From Diphasiastrum complanatum (taxonomy: Eukaryota; Streptophyta; Lycopodiopsida; Lycopodiales; Lycopodiaceae), in contig CM055096.1 of NCBI GenBank assembly GCA_029204225.1, positions 62,168,957-62,232,956 on the forward strand: 64,000 nt of DNA, written 5' to 3'. A program made the translations under genes and the position numbers. This document shows, piece by piece, positions 1-13,675 of the stretch. Numbering within the stretch: the stretch's first letter is position 1; the number at the start of each line of letters is the position of its first letter. The notes under the pieces are model-generated. The model searched no databases, had not been told where the DNA came from, and saw only the letters and a list, made by a program, of their open reading frames with translations.

Positions 1-580
1 ACTTGGCTGGAGGATCTTGGGTCGAGGTATGGGTGGAAGGGGAGAGGTCTGGCCAATAGAGAGTGAGAGCAATGAGTGATCAGCAAGAGTAGGAGGGATG
101 ATGCTAAAACTGTGAAATAAGGGAATCAAGGCTGGTGAGCCAATTGAAGTAGTCCGCCACACTATGTCCACCTCCATGAGGATGACAGGTGAAGGCTGCA
201 GAGTCTGGCCACTGTGATAATCCATTCAAAATAACCAAGGAATGTGCCTCAGTAATCCTGAGAAGCTGCTCACCAAATGAGGTAGGAGACTGCATGGAAC
301 TCCATCTGTCTGGTGGTTGTGCGTGCGTTAAAGTTCCCTGCTAGAAGCACATATCCCTGTAAAGAGAAGGTGGTAATATCCTCGGACAAAAGGGTCACAA
401 CCAAAGTCTGCAAATATCGAAGTCTGTGGAGCAATACAACAAACCACCATAAAGATATCTCTAGATATGCCTAGGGTATTGTAATAGATCCTAACACCAC
501 AGTAGGGCAAACACTAACTGATTTACCCAACCTTGCCTACTCCCTGATATGGAGCAAGCCCCTCCTAGCCCAGTGTGAGG
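1..580 (-). pseudogene. LINE ORF2 endonuclease remnant
   Basis: Minus-strand fragments in different frames resemble the apurinic-type endonuclease of plant LINEs. In order they give an AGNFNAR box near 335 (the usual form is GDFNAR), a segment AFTCHPHGGGHSVADYF near 160-200, and an ADHSLLSLS stretch near 60-95 that matches the SDH motif. The same region of the LINE at 63.1-63.4 kb reads YTCFPHSQGHNVVDYF and LSDHSYLSLS, so both come from one family. Frameshifts and stops make this copy dead. It probably continues left of the window. Seen: motifs. Known: the endonuclease nicks target DNA to start reverse transcription. Inferred: a 5'-region fragment of a dead element. Confidence 0.7.
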
Positions 581-708
581 ACTGGTAGCATGCATAATGC
601 CAAGTGTCGGCCATGTGGCACTGACGTGGCCGACTGCACGTCAGGACCCAACGTGGGGCCCTATCCTGTTGACAGGGTCCCGTCGCCATGGCTATGGATT
701 GTGCCAGG

Positions 709-1018
709 GGAAACCACGAGACCTACACACTACTATGTCTTATATGATGTGAGCAGTTTCCCCCCGGATGAACTTCAACAGCTTACTAATTACTTATGCA
801 AAATTGTGTCATTCACTACAAGGAACCACGAGACCTACACACTACTATGTCTTATACGATGTGATCGGCTTCCCCCCGGATGAACTTCAATAGCTTACTA
901 ATTACTTATGCAAAACTGTCATTCACTACAGGGAACCACGAGACCTACACACTACTATGTCTCGGTTGACGAGATCGGTTTCTCTCCGGATGAACTTCAA
1001 CGGCTTACTAATTACTTA
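709..1018. repeat. Three tandem 110-bp units
   Basis: Three head-to-tail units start at about 709, 822 and 932. Each contains a block reading ACCACGAGACCTACACACTA and a second reading CCGGATGAACTTCAA, then GCTTACTAATTACTTATG. The third unit runs into sequence that recurs at 6722-6800, where only one unit is present. The array therefore belongs to the 3' flank of hAT copy 1 and expanded after the two copies separated, or was lost from the other. Confidence 0.8.
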
Positions 1019-1640
1019 TGGCACAATACCGACACGGGGACTCCGAAACATCTCCCAGTTTTCAGATCCCGACCGGACAAAGTGTCCCTGAAGCCCTGTT
1101 TAACGTCGAACTTCAAATGGACGTCCGTTCCTCGTCCTGTCTGTTCCCACAGGTTCCTATCGAGGTTGTCCACTGGCCGAAACAGACGGCACCTAAAACG
1201 GATCCCGTTTGGAGAAACTGGGCCGTCGGACGGAAAGCTACAAAAGTAGTCCATTTCACATGACCTAATTGCGTTTCTCTCCAGTCGAAACGCCATTCTG
1301 ACCGAACGATACCCGAATCGAGCCAGGCTCGATCCCTTGGATTCGTATCGGGATCACGAACCTGTGGATTGTATTCCTAGACCATTACTGCATTCTACAC
1401 AAGTTTAAGTGAATGCTACACAAGTGCTGCGGCGATGTTGAATCTGCACATACTTGTGGTGCAATGCCTACGACACAATGAGGACGTGGGGTTGATGATG
1501 TTTATGGTTGTGGTTATGATGATTATGGCTGTGGCTTGTTTTGATGGTTATGGCTGTGGGGTTGTGGGTTTATGATGATTTGTTAGGGTTTAGGGTGTTA
1601 TGTTAACTGTGCCATTTGTTAGGGTGTCGGGTTTAGCGTG
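1019..1640. repeat. hAT-associated 3' flank, copy 1
   Basis: This stretch has no convincing gene. It recurs with modest divergence at 6800-8035, and a third partial copy lies at 7597-7790. Shared landmarks are CATCTCCCAGTTTTCAG, ACGGATCCCGTTTGGAGAAA and ATACCCGAATCGAGCCA. The paired ORFs in this interval have counterparts in the second copy but no recognisable domain. It is probably non-coding DNA of the transposon unit on the 3' side of the transposase. Confidence 0.6.
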
Positions 1641-1695
1641 TTATGTTGAATGGTTGAACATGATGCATATGTTATGAGAGAGATGCAGATGTGCT

Positions 1696-1698
<3 letters not shown>

Positions 1699-1791
<93 letters not shown>
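1699..1791. repeat. (CT)n microsatellite
   Basis: Uninterrupted CT repeat of about 46 units on the 3' side of hAT copy 1. The matching site beside copy 2 is 8079-8162. Reading frames across it encode only Leu-Ser or Glu-Arg runs and are not genes. Confidence 0.98.
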
Positions 1792-1794
<3 letters not shown>

Positions 1795-1939
1795 TTGCAT
1801 GGAGCAAACCATTCAAATTTCACAGAGCTAACCATTTGTAAGCAATCATGATAAACTAGCCATGACACGAATAAACTGTAAAAAAATATATACATCTCAT
1901 CTGATGCCAGTATACATGATAGTCTGTGTGTATCAATAT

Positions 1940-4900
1940 CTACAGGTCTGTGCTAAAAAAATCATCCCTCTGCGTGCCAGATGCATCCTCAGGTGTGTCA
2001 AATACAAAGTCTGGCTGGGAGTTTGGAGGCATCTGGGACTCCTCCAAGTCTGGGCCAACGCCTACCAAGAGACGACTAGAAAAATCATCAGTGCATCCCC
2101 TCTTGGTTGGCCTGCCTCTGGGTCTGCCGGAAGGAACCCTTTGTGGTACACTCCTGCCTGGGGGTCTCCCTCTGCCACGAGGGGGTCTCTGAGAAGAACC
2201 GACTACCTGTGATGCTCTGAATCGTCTCTGCGCAATCTGTCTCTGGGCGGCAGCCTCTGTCTCCTTCGCAAACTCTGACCAGCCATCATCTGAAAGGGGG
2301 CGTGATGCGGGAGTACTGGGTGGGGCACGGACCATCTCCTGCAAGGTCGACCATCTCGTCTAAATCATATGTGGGCTCATCATCAGAGGAGGGCAATGGA
2401 ACGTCAGCAGGAAGTGGGGTGGTCTCATCGGTATCAGCATCATCCTCGGGATCACCCCGCAGAGCACGCCGAACGACATTGTCTGGATCAACCTCTGGCT
2501 CAACCTCATGATCGGCCGCTGCAACCAGGCACTCATCGGGATTGACCTGTAGAAGTCAATCATTCGTGAGAATAGCCGAAGCAACCGTGAGGGCATTAAA
2601 CTGAATGTCTCAAACCAATACGAAAGCAAAATGACAGAGCAACGAAATATACCTGCAGCAATAGGGCGTGTGCGCCTCCTGCCCTCATGCTCTCCGTGAT
2701 GCGTCGAACCACTCTGGTGTTGGTGTTGCAGTACACTAGGTCATTGCACCGCTCCGTAGTCAGACGGTTCCGCCTGTTTGTGTGAGCAAGACACTGACCA
2801 GTTCCGCTCGCACACGCAAGCAGAACAGTCCTGCATTAATTGGCAACAACTCGAGTGAGTACCGACCTTGTAGAGAAAATGCGAAAACTGGTTGGATGAA
2901 TGAGATCAGACAACATACCTGTGAAAGGACTCGGAGCGCGAGCGTCCTCAGGTCTGGCTGCCCGGCGCCGTAGCTCTCCCACCATGATACAGGCAAGAGC
3001 CTGTTCTCTCGGACACGTGCAAGGTCCTTGTCGAACAGCCCCAGACAGTGCCTGCAGTTGAGCAGCAATGTGCGTGAGTACACTTGAGCCCGCGCAGGGA
3101 AATTGAACGAACGACAGCGTATGAAAGAGCAAGAGTTTACCTGTAATTGAGCCTCTGCTCCTCGAGCCTGCTGCGGATACCAGTGTCGCTGCTGAGGAGG
3201 CGAATGTATGAGAACCAATCCGCACGCAGCTCTGCATCGGGCTCTCGCTCTGAAACAGCGGATTCACAACCGCCTGATAGGCTCCAGCCTGTGGACCATA
3301 CGTGGAGGCAACAACTACATACCATCGTGTTGCGGCAGCAAGACGAAACAGAGTGCGAAATGGAAGAAAGGATGGTGAGACGGAAAAAAGTTGTACCTGG
3401 CAGGGTCCAGCTCAGAACGCTGGAGAGACTTGCCTATGCAGTCCATGAACTCGTAAATAAGGCCCATCGTGCACCCCTCGCGATCAACGAGCCTCAGAAC
3501 AGAGTAGATGGGGCGCATGACGTCCATCAGCTGCTGCATATCCACCCAGAAAGGCTCCATGAAGAGGATGTCGTGGAAGGCCAAGCCCTCTGGGTTCGTG
3601 GATAGGTCCATGGCGGTGAACTCTGTAGAAGTAGCCATGCGCCGCAAATCACCCTTGAGCTTGTGTAGTCGCTCAAGCATGATGAACTGGTAGGCGAAGC
3701 GGGTGCGAGCGGGCTTCTTCAAGTCGAGCCTGCATTGACAAACGAAATGAGATGCAAACATGAAACGAGCCCAAAAAAAAAGAAGCATCTTGAACGAGCC
3801 AAAAAATAAGTAGCATCTTACCTGCTGGATGTGCGGAAAAGGGCAGTCATGCGGCGCTTGCGTGTGACAAAGTCCACAACCGCAAGTGCCCTCGTGAGAA
3901 TCTCACTGACCCAAGGCCGGCGCCCGATGGAATGCACAAGGAGGTCCAGTGAGTGTGCGGCACATGGAGTCCACACAATGGAGGGGTACTCTGCCATGAG
4001 AAGCTCCCCCATACCGCGACAGTTGGACGCATTGTCCGTCACAACCTTTCGCGATACGTTCACACGATCAGTTCACAGGTTGGAAACACATTGCAATCAA
4101 TTGAAAACTACGCAAAACTTTTCTATCAACATTAAGTAGTGAATGACCAAGAAACTAATGAAAGAAATTGTACCTGGACCACGCGTTGCGGCCCGACCTC
4201 CTCTATCGCTGCGCGGATGATGCCGTAAATGTACTCGGCCAAATGCACTCTCCCTGCCTCGGAGGTGTCGATGTTGCGCAGAAACATGGAACCGTAACAA
4301 CTAGAAACAATCACGGTGATGAGTGGACGTCTACGACGATCAGTCCACCCATCAGCCATGATGGAAAAGCCATATCTATCCCAAGCCTCCTGCAGTGCGG
4401 CTAGTCTCTCTCTAACGGATGCAACCCACCCTGGAGCAAAGGGCCGCGTACTGCGTCGGCTATGGGTGGTGTGTAGCCGGGCTCGCAGATTGCAACTTTT
4501 AAGATAGCCTCTCAAAAGATGCGGGATGATGCCATGATAAACGGGAGGTTCAGGTCATAGAACATCTATGCTATGGTCCTGGTGGCCTCTCTGTGCTGCC
4601 CCTCTCTGAAAGATCTCGGCATGGACATCTGTCTGGTGTCTCGGGATGTGGATGGCTGGGAGGATGTGCATGGACGATGCGGACCTGGAGGTGGTGGCAT
4701 AGGTGCAGGTGCGGAAGCGAGAGGATGTGGACGGACCATGCAGATCTGACGGTGATGGCACAGGCATAGGTGCAACAGTGGAGGCTGTGGATCCATGGGG
4801 AGTCCTGGCGGAGGGGGTACGGGTGGCTGTGGCGGAGGCGGAGGCGGAGGCGGTGGCGGTGGCGGGTGCGGATGCGGCGGTGGGGGTGGGGGCGGTGGCG

Positions 4901-5210
4901 GTGGGTGTACCAGTGGCAGGGGCAGTGGCAGTGGGTGCACCAATGGAAACAGAATCCGCGGCATCTGTGGATGGCTTGCCGGGCCCAGCACCTGGCTCAG
5001 AATATGCCTCGAGAATGCAAGCCCTCTCCGCAGAGGGGATGACCATACAAACGTCGATCCCGTAGCGTCCCCCTGTGGGTCGGACTCGCAATCCCCCCAA
5101 ATGTGCTCGAACCTGAGAAGCGTTCCCTGTGAACTGCTTTCGACAAAAAGGGCAACGCCACTTTTTGTTGGGCATCAACTCCACCTCATCCCAAATGGGA
5201 CGAGCGACCA

Positions 5211-5211
<1 letters not shown>
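1940..5211 (-). pseudogene. hAT transposase gene, copy 1 (broken)
   Basis: The start at 5211 follows a GA tract directly. Exon 1 (5211-4174) gives a BED-type zinc finger (RCPFCRKQF then RAHLGGL), an Ala/Pro/Thr-rich linker and the DUF659 region (FSIMADGWTDRRRRP, MFLRNIDTS). Exon 2 (about 4045-3822) has VTDNASNC and WTPCAAHSLDLL; exon 3 is 3729-3397. Later exons supply WWESYGAGQPDLRTL (ending 2919), the dimerisation box CERNWS (2830-2653) and an acidic then Arg/Gly-rich tail (from 2546). Seen defects: a frameshift in the linker near 4700, TAG before MFYDLN near 4570, frameshifts near 3270 and just after CERNWS, and one in the tail near 2320. Intron ends mostly read GTAxG...AG. Known: hAT transposases excise and insert DNA in the nucleus. 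Inferred: non-functional. Confidence 0.85.
2553..3219. repeat. 667-bp tract identical to 8930-9596
   Basis: Covers hAT transposase exons 4 to 6 with introns. I found no mismatch with 8930-9596 over 667 bases, although the DNA on its left side differs by roughly nine per cent between the two copies. The right edge is exactly the deletion junction of copy 2. Confidence 0.85.

Positions 5212-5213
<2 letters not shown>

Positions 5214-5294
<81 letters not shown>
5214..5294. repeat. (CT)n(AC)n microsatellite at the transposase start
   Basis: CT repeat 5214-5280 followed by AC to 5294. On the transposase strand this is a GA tract ending three bases before the start codon at 5211. The same arrangement occurs in copy 2 (10136-10229). 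Confidence 0.97.
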
Positions 5295-5295
<1 letters not shown>

Positions 5296-5474
5296 AGCAC
5301 GCAAATCTAATATCTCTCTCTCTTCTCCTAAACCCCAAACCCAAGCACGCAGACCCTAAACCCTAAACTCACACACACACACCATGTCTTAACCCACACA
5401 CACACACACACATAAATCATCACACACACACAATCATCACACACACACTGAACTCATCTCACAGACACACCATA

Positions 5475-5478
<4 letters not shown>

Positions 5479-5564
<86 letters not shown>
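5479..5564. repeat. (CT)n microsatellite
   Basis: About 43 CT units between the transposase promoter side and the GC-rich subterminal repeats of hAT copy 1. The equivalent tract in copy 2 is 10504-10570. Confidence 0.98.
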
Positions 5565-5566
<2 letters not shown>

Positions 5567-5629
5567 GCTTCTTGGGCTTCTGCGGACTGTTGCGCTGCCC
5601 GCGCGCCCTTTTTTTTTAAAAAAAAATGC

Positions 5630-5790
5630 GTCCGTGGCCTGGACTCTGGGCCCCGGAAGCGTCCGCGTCCGGACGCGTCCAAAAAAGAATTTCAAAAAAA
5701 AAATTGGGACGCGTCTGACCCTGCATCCGGGGGTTGGACGCGTCTGGGTCCGGGCCCGGGCGTCGGACGCGGACGCGAAAAGCCCGCGTC
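5630..5790. repeat. GC-rich subterminal repeats (GGACGCG family)
   Basis: Several copies of GGACGCG/CGCGTCC in both directions, including the palindrome GGACGCGTCC, with oligo-A/T runs between them. Similar clusters lie at 6199-6290 and 10676-10702. Clustered short subterminal motifs are usual binding sites for hAT transposases, so this is probably the 5' subterminal region; that role is inferred. Confidence 0.6.
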
Positions 5791-5807
5791 TGGCACGAAC
5801 CCTCATG

Positions 5808-5810
<3 letters not shown>

Positions 5811-5871
<61 letters not shown>

Positions 5872-5872
5872 C
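5811..5872. repeat. (AT)n microsatellite
   Basis: TA/AT dinucleotide run with one C interruption, inside the 5' part of hAT copy 1. Confidence 0.97.
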
Positions 5873-6173
5873 ATAGTTGCCCAAAAACGCGTTTCTGGAT
5901 CCAGAATCGCTGGAAAAAAAACAGAAACAGGTCTTTAAAAATTCATAGGGATTGACAGAATCCAACAAGGATTGTTGCACCTAAACTGGACCACACTGTA
6001 ACCGAAACACTCGGCAACCTACATAAATGCAATGCCCTTGATTAGAGCTTTAATTTGATATCCATATTGCCCACAAAAATCAATTAAAAAAAAAAAAAAA
6101 ACGTTTCTAAGAAACGCATTCCCAAACCAGAAACACATTTCTAAACGTGTTTCTAGAAATGCAGTGCATCGAT

Positions 6174-6290
6174 AATATATATATATATATATATATATCT
6201 AAGGAAGCGGATGGCGGACGCGGATGCGCGTCCGAGTGCGCATCCGGACGCGGACGCGCCAGGGGTGCATCCGCGTCCAATTTTTTTCAA
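6174..6290. repeat. (AT)n run and second GGACGCG cluster
   Basis: An AT run (6174-6198) is followed by GCGGACGCGGATGCGCGTCC-like repeats to about 6280 and a long oligo-A. Together with 5630-5790 it brackets about 400 bases of AT-rich DNA that contain no gene. Confidence 0.7.
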
Positions 6291-8076
6291 AAAAAAAAAA
6301 AAAATACAGGCACCTGCCAACACTGCCCCCCATCCCAAAAGCAAAATAAAAACAATTTATGGCCCCTGTTTTTCCCCCGGAATTAATTATCAGAGGGTGC
6401 CTGTCACCCACCTTGCAACAGACCTAACCACTGGGCCATGCCTCTCATAACCTCAGTATTACTAAACAACCATGGCCAGTGAGCAGTTCATAAATTATTA
6501 CGAACCTTCATTGGGAACTAAGCTCCAAAAAAGCGGCAAAGAAAGATCTGAGAGTGGTTTCGAGTGAAGGTTTGTATGGCAAACATATTACTGCCCCAAG
6601 GTTTAGAAGTGAATGCTCGCCAGAGGATTGGGGAAAGGTGAACGCTCACCAGAAGAGTGACAAGCTCTCAAGAGCAGAAGTCTCTGGGGGAAATTAGGGC
6701 TCACCAGAAGAGTGACAAGCTATACACTACTGTGACTCGGTTTAGGGGATCGGTTTCTTCCCGGATGAACTTCAATAGCTTACTAATTAGTTATGGCACT
6801 ACGCCAACTTGCTACAATACGATGTCGAAATTTTGCGTACCAGCACGGGGGCTCTAAAACATCTCCCAGTTTTCAGGTCCCGACCGAACAAAGTGTCCCT
6901 GAAGCCCTGTTTAACGTCGAACTTCGGACGGACGATGGGGCCCGACCGTCGATCGTTTCCTCGTCCTGTTTGTTCCCACAGGTTCATATCGAGGTTGTCC
7001 ACTGGCCGAAACAGACGGCACCGGAAACGGATCCCGTTTGGAGAAACGGGGCCGTCGGACGGAGAGTTGCAAAACCAGTCCATTTCGCTTGACCTAATTG
7101 CGCTTCTCTCCAGTCAAAGGGCCATTTTGACCGAACGATACCCGAATCGAGCCAAGCTCGATCCCTTGGGTTGGTATCGGGATCACGAACCTGTGGACTG
7201 TATTCCTGGACTGATAATGTGTTCTACACAGTACCATGGCCTATGTGATGAGATCGATTAAGGGTTTAGGGTTTAGGGTCGACGTCACGTGGGCAACTAG
7301 TCGGAGCATGTCCTGGTAGATGTCCGCCGACACAACGAACGGAAGCTAGAAGGAGGATTTCACAAGAGCCAGCGAGAGATAATGGGGCGACTAGCCCTCA
7401 CAGTCCTCGGACCTGCTCCCCCATGACCGAGCTGGCGTGGGCGAGAAAACGCAACACCGCAGAACAACTTCCCATGGTCCGGGACAGGGTCCCTCGTCGT
7501 CGGGCCAGCCAGTAGGTCTTCTGGTTCCCAGTAGTGAATGACACAGTTATGATGACCATCCACTCCACTGGTGACCATTCACTCCCTGTAGTGCTTGGAG
7601 AAACGGGACCGTCGGACCGATAGCTGCAGAACTAGTCCTTTGGATTGACCTAATTGTGTTTCTAACCCGTCGAACGGCCATTTTGACCGGACGATTCCCG
7701 AATCGGGCCAGGCTCGGTCCCCTGAGTACGTACCCGCTCCACGAACCAGTGGACTGAATTCCTGGACCATTGATACATTCTACGCAGGTTTAAGTGTATG
7801 CTGCGAAAGTGCAGCTTTGATGTTGAATCTGCACATACCTGTGGTGCAATGCCTACGACACAATGAGGACGTGGGTGGGGTTGATGATGTTTATGGATGA
7901 TGATTATGCTTGTGGCTTGTTTTGATGGTTATGGTTGTGGGGTTGTGGGTTTAGGGTGATTTGTTAGGGTTTGGGGTGTTGTGTTAACTGTGCCACTTGT
8001 TGGGGTGTCGGGTTTAGGGTCTTATGTTAAATGGTTGAACATGATGCATATGTTTTGAATGAGATGAAAATGTGTT

Positions 8077-8078
<2 letters not shown>

Positions 8079-8162
<84 letters not shown>
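8079..8162. repeat. (CT)n microsatellite
   Basis: About 42 CT units on the 3' side of hAT copy 2, at the same place as 1699-1791 in copy 1. Confidence 0.98.
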
Positions 8163-8165
<3 letters not shown>

Positions 8166-8324
8166 TTGCACGGAGCAAACCATTTTGACTAACCATTCAA
8201 ACTTCACAGAGCTAACCATTTGTAAGCAACCACGATAAATTAGCCATGACACAAATAGACTGTAAAAAAATATATACATCTCATTTGATGCCACTGTACA
8301 TGATGCTAAAATGTGTGTCAGTAT

Positions 8325-10250
<1,926 letters not shown>

Positions 10251-10500
10251 CGGAAATCCAAGCTCTCTCCCGCCCTAAACCCTAAACCCCAAACCCAAGC
10301 ACCCTTGAACCTAAATCCTAAACTCACACACACACTGTGCACACAGACAAATCCTCTCTCTCTACGTTCCTCACACTCTCTGTCTCTTCCTCTCTCTCTC
10401 ACACACACGGATCACCACACACACAACTGAATGCACACAAATCAACACAATTTTCACACACACACACACACAATTTTCTCACACACACACACACACAAAC

Positions 10501-10503
<3 letters not shown>

Positions 10504-10570
<67 letters not shown>
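10504..10570. repeat. (CT)n microsatellite
   Basis: CT repeat preceded by AC-rich DNA (10385-10500), the copy 2 equivalent of 5479-5564. Confidence 0.97.
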
Positions 10571-10573
<3 letters not shown>

Positions 10574-10675
10574 GCTCTCCCACACTCTCCCTCTTCCGCC
10601 CTCTGCCTGCTCTCGGGTTCTGCGGACTGTCCGCAGGGCCCGTGGGTTTTTGCTTTTTATTTTAATTTTTTTTAA

Positions 10676-10826
10676 AAACGCGTCCGGGGCCCGGACGCGT
10701 CCAGCCTTTCAAAAAAAAAAGTTTAAAAAAAGGACATAGAGGCCCCTTCCAGCTCGCTCCCACATGCCCAAAAACAATTAGAAATAATTTTCCCAACCCT
10801 GCCCCCCCCCCCCCCCCCCCCCCCCA
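10676..10826. repeat. GGACGCG subterminal repeats and poly-C run
   Basis: A compact pair CGCGTCCGGGG / CCCGGACGCGTCC (10678-10702) lies in the subterminal part of hAT copy 2, followed by a run of 24 C at 10802-10825. Homopolymers this long are prone to assembly error. Confidence 0.6.
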
Positions 10827-11047
10827 GAAATAATTATCAGGGGTGGACGGCGACTACTTGCCCCCTCCAGTCAAAAAAAATGAAAAAGGGGCCAATTTTT
10901 TTTGCAAAAAACCTATCCATTGCCCATGCCTCCCATAACTGAGATAGCGTGCGAATGGGCTTGAAAGAGCAAACAATTCTAACAATCTAAACAAGCAGAC
11001 TGTCAATCGCTCTGTCGCTATCTCTCTCTCTCTGGCAAGAAGAGCTT

Positions 11048-11299
11048 TCTTAGATTTATATATCCGCATAGTCTTGGCAGATATTTGCTTGTGTTGAGAT
11101 CCATCCCCTAGCTAGGTATGTTATTTCATATTTACCTCTCAGAATAAAATGCCTGACATAAATGTTCATCTTTGGTAGTGGATGTGGTTACCAGTTTCAG
11201 CAGCGTAGATCATAAGTGTGATGAAATCAACTTTTTCGATTTATATATCCGCACAGTCTGGGCAGATATTTGCTTGTGTTCAGATACATCTCCTAGTGA
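11048..11299. repeat. Direct repeat of about 63 bp, spaced 188 bp
   Basis: Two similar blocks, 11048-11110 and 11236-11299, share GATTTATATATCCGCA and GGCAGATATTTGCTTGTGTT. The rest of 10960-12000 holds no gene I can support. A minus-strand frame at 11982-11491 has no recognisable domain. Confidence 0.65.
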
Positions 11300-12001
11300 A
11301 CACCAGACATGTATGCTCACTACAATACGTCCCTTACGAACTGTGTATATCCTTATCACTAACCTTTACTACAGAGTGGGGGCTACAACTCCGTCTTAAG
11401 TTTGAATTCAAGCAATTTTTGGGAAAAGTTTCCCAGCAGCTCACTATCATCTTTAGGATAGATGTATCACATGGCTCCCCAGGATCCGATTCATCCTCTA
11501 TTGCAGCTGTAAGTGCCTTCGTGCCTTTTCAGCTTGTTCCAGGTTGAAGACAAAATAGTAAGTGTCTTTATATAACGTACATTGAAACTACAAGTGATCT
11601 TGAGGCTGGGGAGATGCTTACAGTAGAGGTTTCCCAGCTCGTGAGTCGAAGAACAATGCATCGACCTTCCTGTAGAGATGCTTGTTTGGACGTATAATAT
11701 AAGTGATAGAATTTTTCTCAGTACATGTGCTTGATTATGCACATGTACTAAAGCTGCTTGGTATATGACAGGGACGGTGTAATTGAAAGTTAGTTTGAGC
11801 ATGTTTTGCAAATAGAACACAGTTTGAAAGGCAGTTTTATGGGCTTCATACTGGTTTAGGGTTTGGGGTTTGGCTTCGCTGCCCATTTCCTGAACTCGGA
11901 CACCCAAGGAACCATGCTCTGCCATCTCAACCAAAAAGGCCTCACAACACACTGGTGTCCGATAACCGTAGGGTTCAGTCACTCCAACGCAAGGTTATGT
12001 G

Positions 12002-12008
<7 letters not shown>

Positions 12009-12057
<49 letters not shown>

Positions 12058-12157
12058 CCTAAACCCTAAACCCTAATCTATTCCCCACGCACGCACACAA
12101 ATCAGAACACACGCACACACCCACCTGTACACCTCTCTCTCTCTCAATCTCTCACCA

Positions 12158-12239
<82 letters not shown>
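12009..12239. repeat. Two (CT)n microsatellites
   Basis: CT runs at 12009-12055 and 12161-12239, separated by an AC-rich stretch that contains AAACCCTAAACCCTAA. They look like those of the hAT units and may be a detached fragment of one. Confidence 0.95.
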
Positions 12240-12241
<2 letters not shown>

Positions 12242-13670
12242 ACTTTGAGTGCGAATATCAAGTACAAAATTTATTGCCTCGGGTGAAAAAGCAACATTCA
12301 TTATTTCATCAATAGCCGCATGATACCTCACCTATGTGCTATTCTAGTCAATACCCTTGCATAGGGTATGAAGGTTGTTAACGCCCATACATTTAAAAGT
12401 ACTCGAATGGTGAGTACTACATTGGAAGTTTGAGGAGCTACGCTAACCTATATAGCATACCTATTCAAAAGTATGGTGAACAAAGGCATATTCATTCATA
12501 TTAATCTGAAGGAATTACCAAGTTTTACTGGCCGGCAGTTTATTAGGAGCCTCTCAAAACTTCCTCTACAAGGTTGACTTGCTATCATGAGCCAGTGCAT
12601 CATTGTAATGAGATACATGCAACTTTCTTCTTTTGCTCCTAAGGCCCCAAGAAGGAAAGAGGCCAAAGGTCCACCCATGTGAATATTAGGGCCCAGAGTG
12701 TATATATTAGGGCCCAATAAAGCCCTAACTCAAAAAAATGTTGCCCAAACACCTGTCACCTCCGAAACACTTTTCATCCTAAATAGAAAATTAGGCCGTT
12801 TGCAAAGTATCAAGATCTATGTTAATCACAGTAGATTGATTGCTTTTGTTCAACTTACATCCTCACTCAACCACTTTCATGATATACATATATATAACCT
12901 TGAACCTTCCAACCATTAGATTAGCAAACTTTAAACAAGTACTTCAAAAAGTTCAACAAAGCTTCAAACATTTGGTCTTTGTTTCAAACGTTTGAGTTTC
13001 ATATGTTGCAAACATTTGCATGTTACATTGGATACGTCGACATATAGAGCTATCAAGGTCTATATATGAGCTACAATTCCAAATCCAAATAGCTAGCACA
13101 TGGCCATATGATCGCTCAACTTGTGATTCCTACTATCCAACAATGTGTGCTTCCCCTATTGGTGCTACAACCCTCGCAGGGATATGTACTATTTCAGTGG
13201 ATGGTAAACATACTAGCATTCCAACAGTTTTACAAAAAACATTTCATTTGGTAGTTACATTAGGTCCTTTTTGGTCACTCCATAAGTCACTTTGCAGGAC
13301 TAGATATATAGGCAAGGCCTCGGCCTTCGAGTGCGGAGGGGCCCAACCCATGCAGCCTCCAAAGAACATTATCACCTCCACTTTCATAATTGACGATTAT
13401 TGGAAATGAGAGATCCTTGGAGGGGAACTTAGTGGAAATCTTCCTTTGCATCATGGCCTGGCAAACCAATCTAATGTTGGTTTCCTTGATGCTAAGTTGA
13501 AGGTCGATATTCTACTGAGAAATGGACAGTAAAGAATGTAACAAATTCTTTACTCAAAAACATAGCCAAGAACTAATAACCCACGCAATGACAAACCAGA
13601 ATAGTTGATTTCAATAATGAAGCACTACAAAACAACAGCAAAAGAAGTAACAGAAAAAAACCAAGTGCTT
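12240..13670. other. AT-rich DNA, probable intron or 3' flank of the MIA40-like gene
   Basis: No gene recognised on either strand. If the MIA40-like gene is whole, its last exon(s), with the second CX9C helix, should lie here or further left, but I could not find a matching Cys-x9-Cys segment. Confidence 0.4.
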
Positions 13671-13675
13671 CTTAC

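Larger units (their letters stand above)
700..6480 (-). mobile_element. hAT-superfamily transposon, copy 1 (ends approximate)
   Basis: The unit holds a multi-exon transposase on the minus strand, three CT/GA microsatellites, GC-rich subterminal repeats near 5630-5790 and 6199-6290, and a 3' flank. The whole arrangement is repeated head to tail at 6.7-10.96 kb, which is how the limits were set. I could not identify short terminal inverted repeats or an 8-bp target duplication, so the ends are uncertain. hAT elements move by cut and paste using an RNase H-like transposase that dimerises through its C-terminus. This copy is unlikely to be active because its gene carries stops and frameshifts. 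Confidence 0.7.

Noticed and set aside
1641-1895. Long frames of Leu-Ser or Glu-Arg repeats here and at the other CT tracts
   Set aside because: They are translations of (CT)n/(GA)n in various frames and carry no independent gene evidence.
4795-5065. Gly-rich, Val/Ala-rich and Arg/Trp-rich plus-strand frames
   Set aside because: They are the opposite strand of the Ala/Pro/Thr linker of the hAT transposase.
7262-7285. TTTAGGG repeats as interstitial telomere (also 5350 and 12060)
   Set aside because: Only two or three units each; such telo-box-like words are frequent in plant DNA and do not show a telomere.
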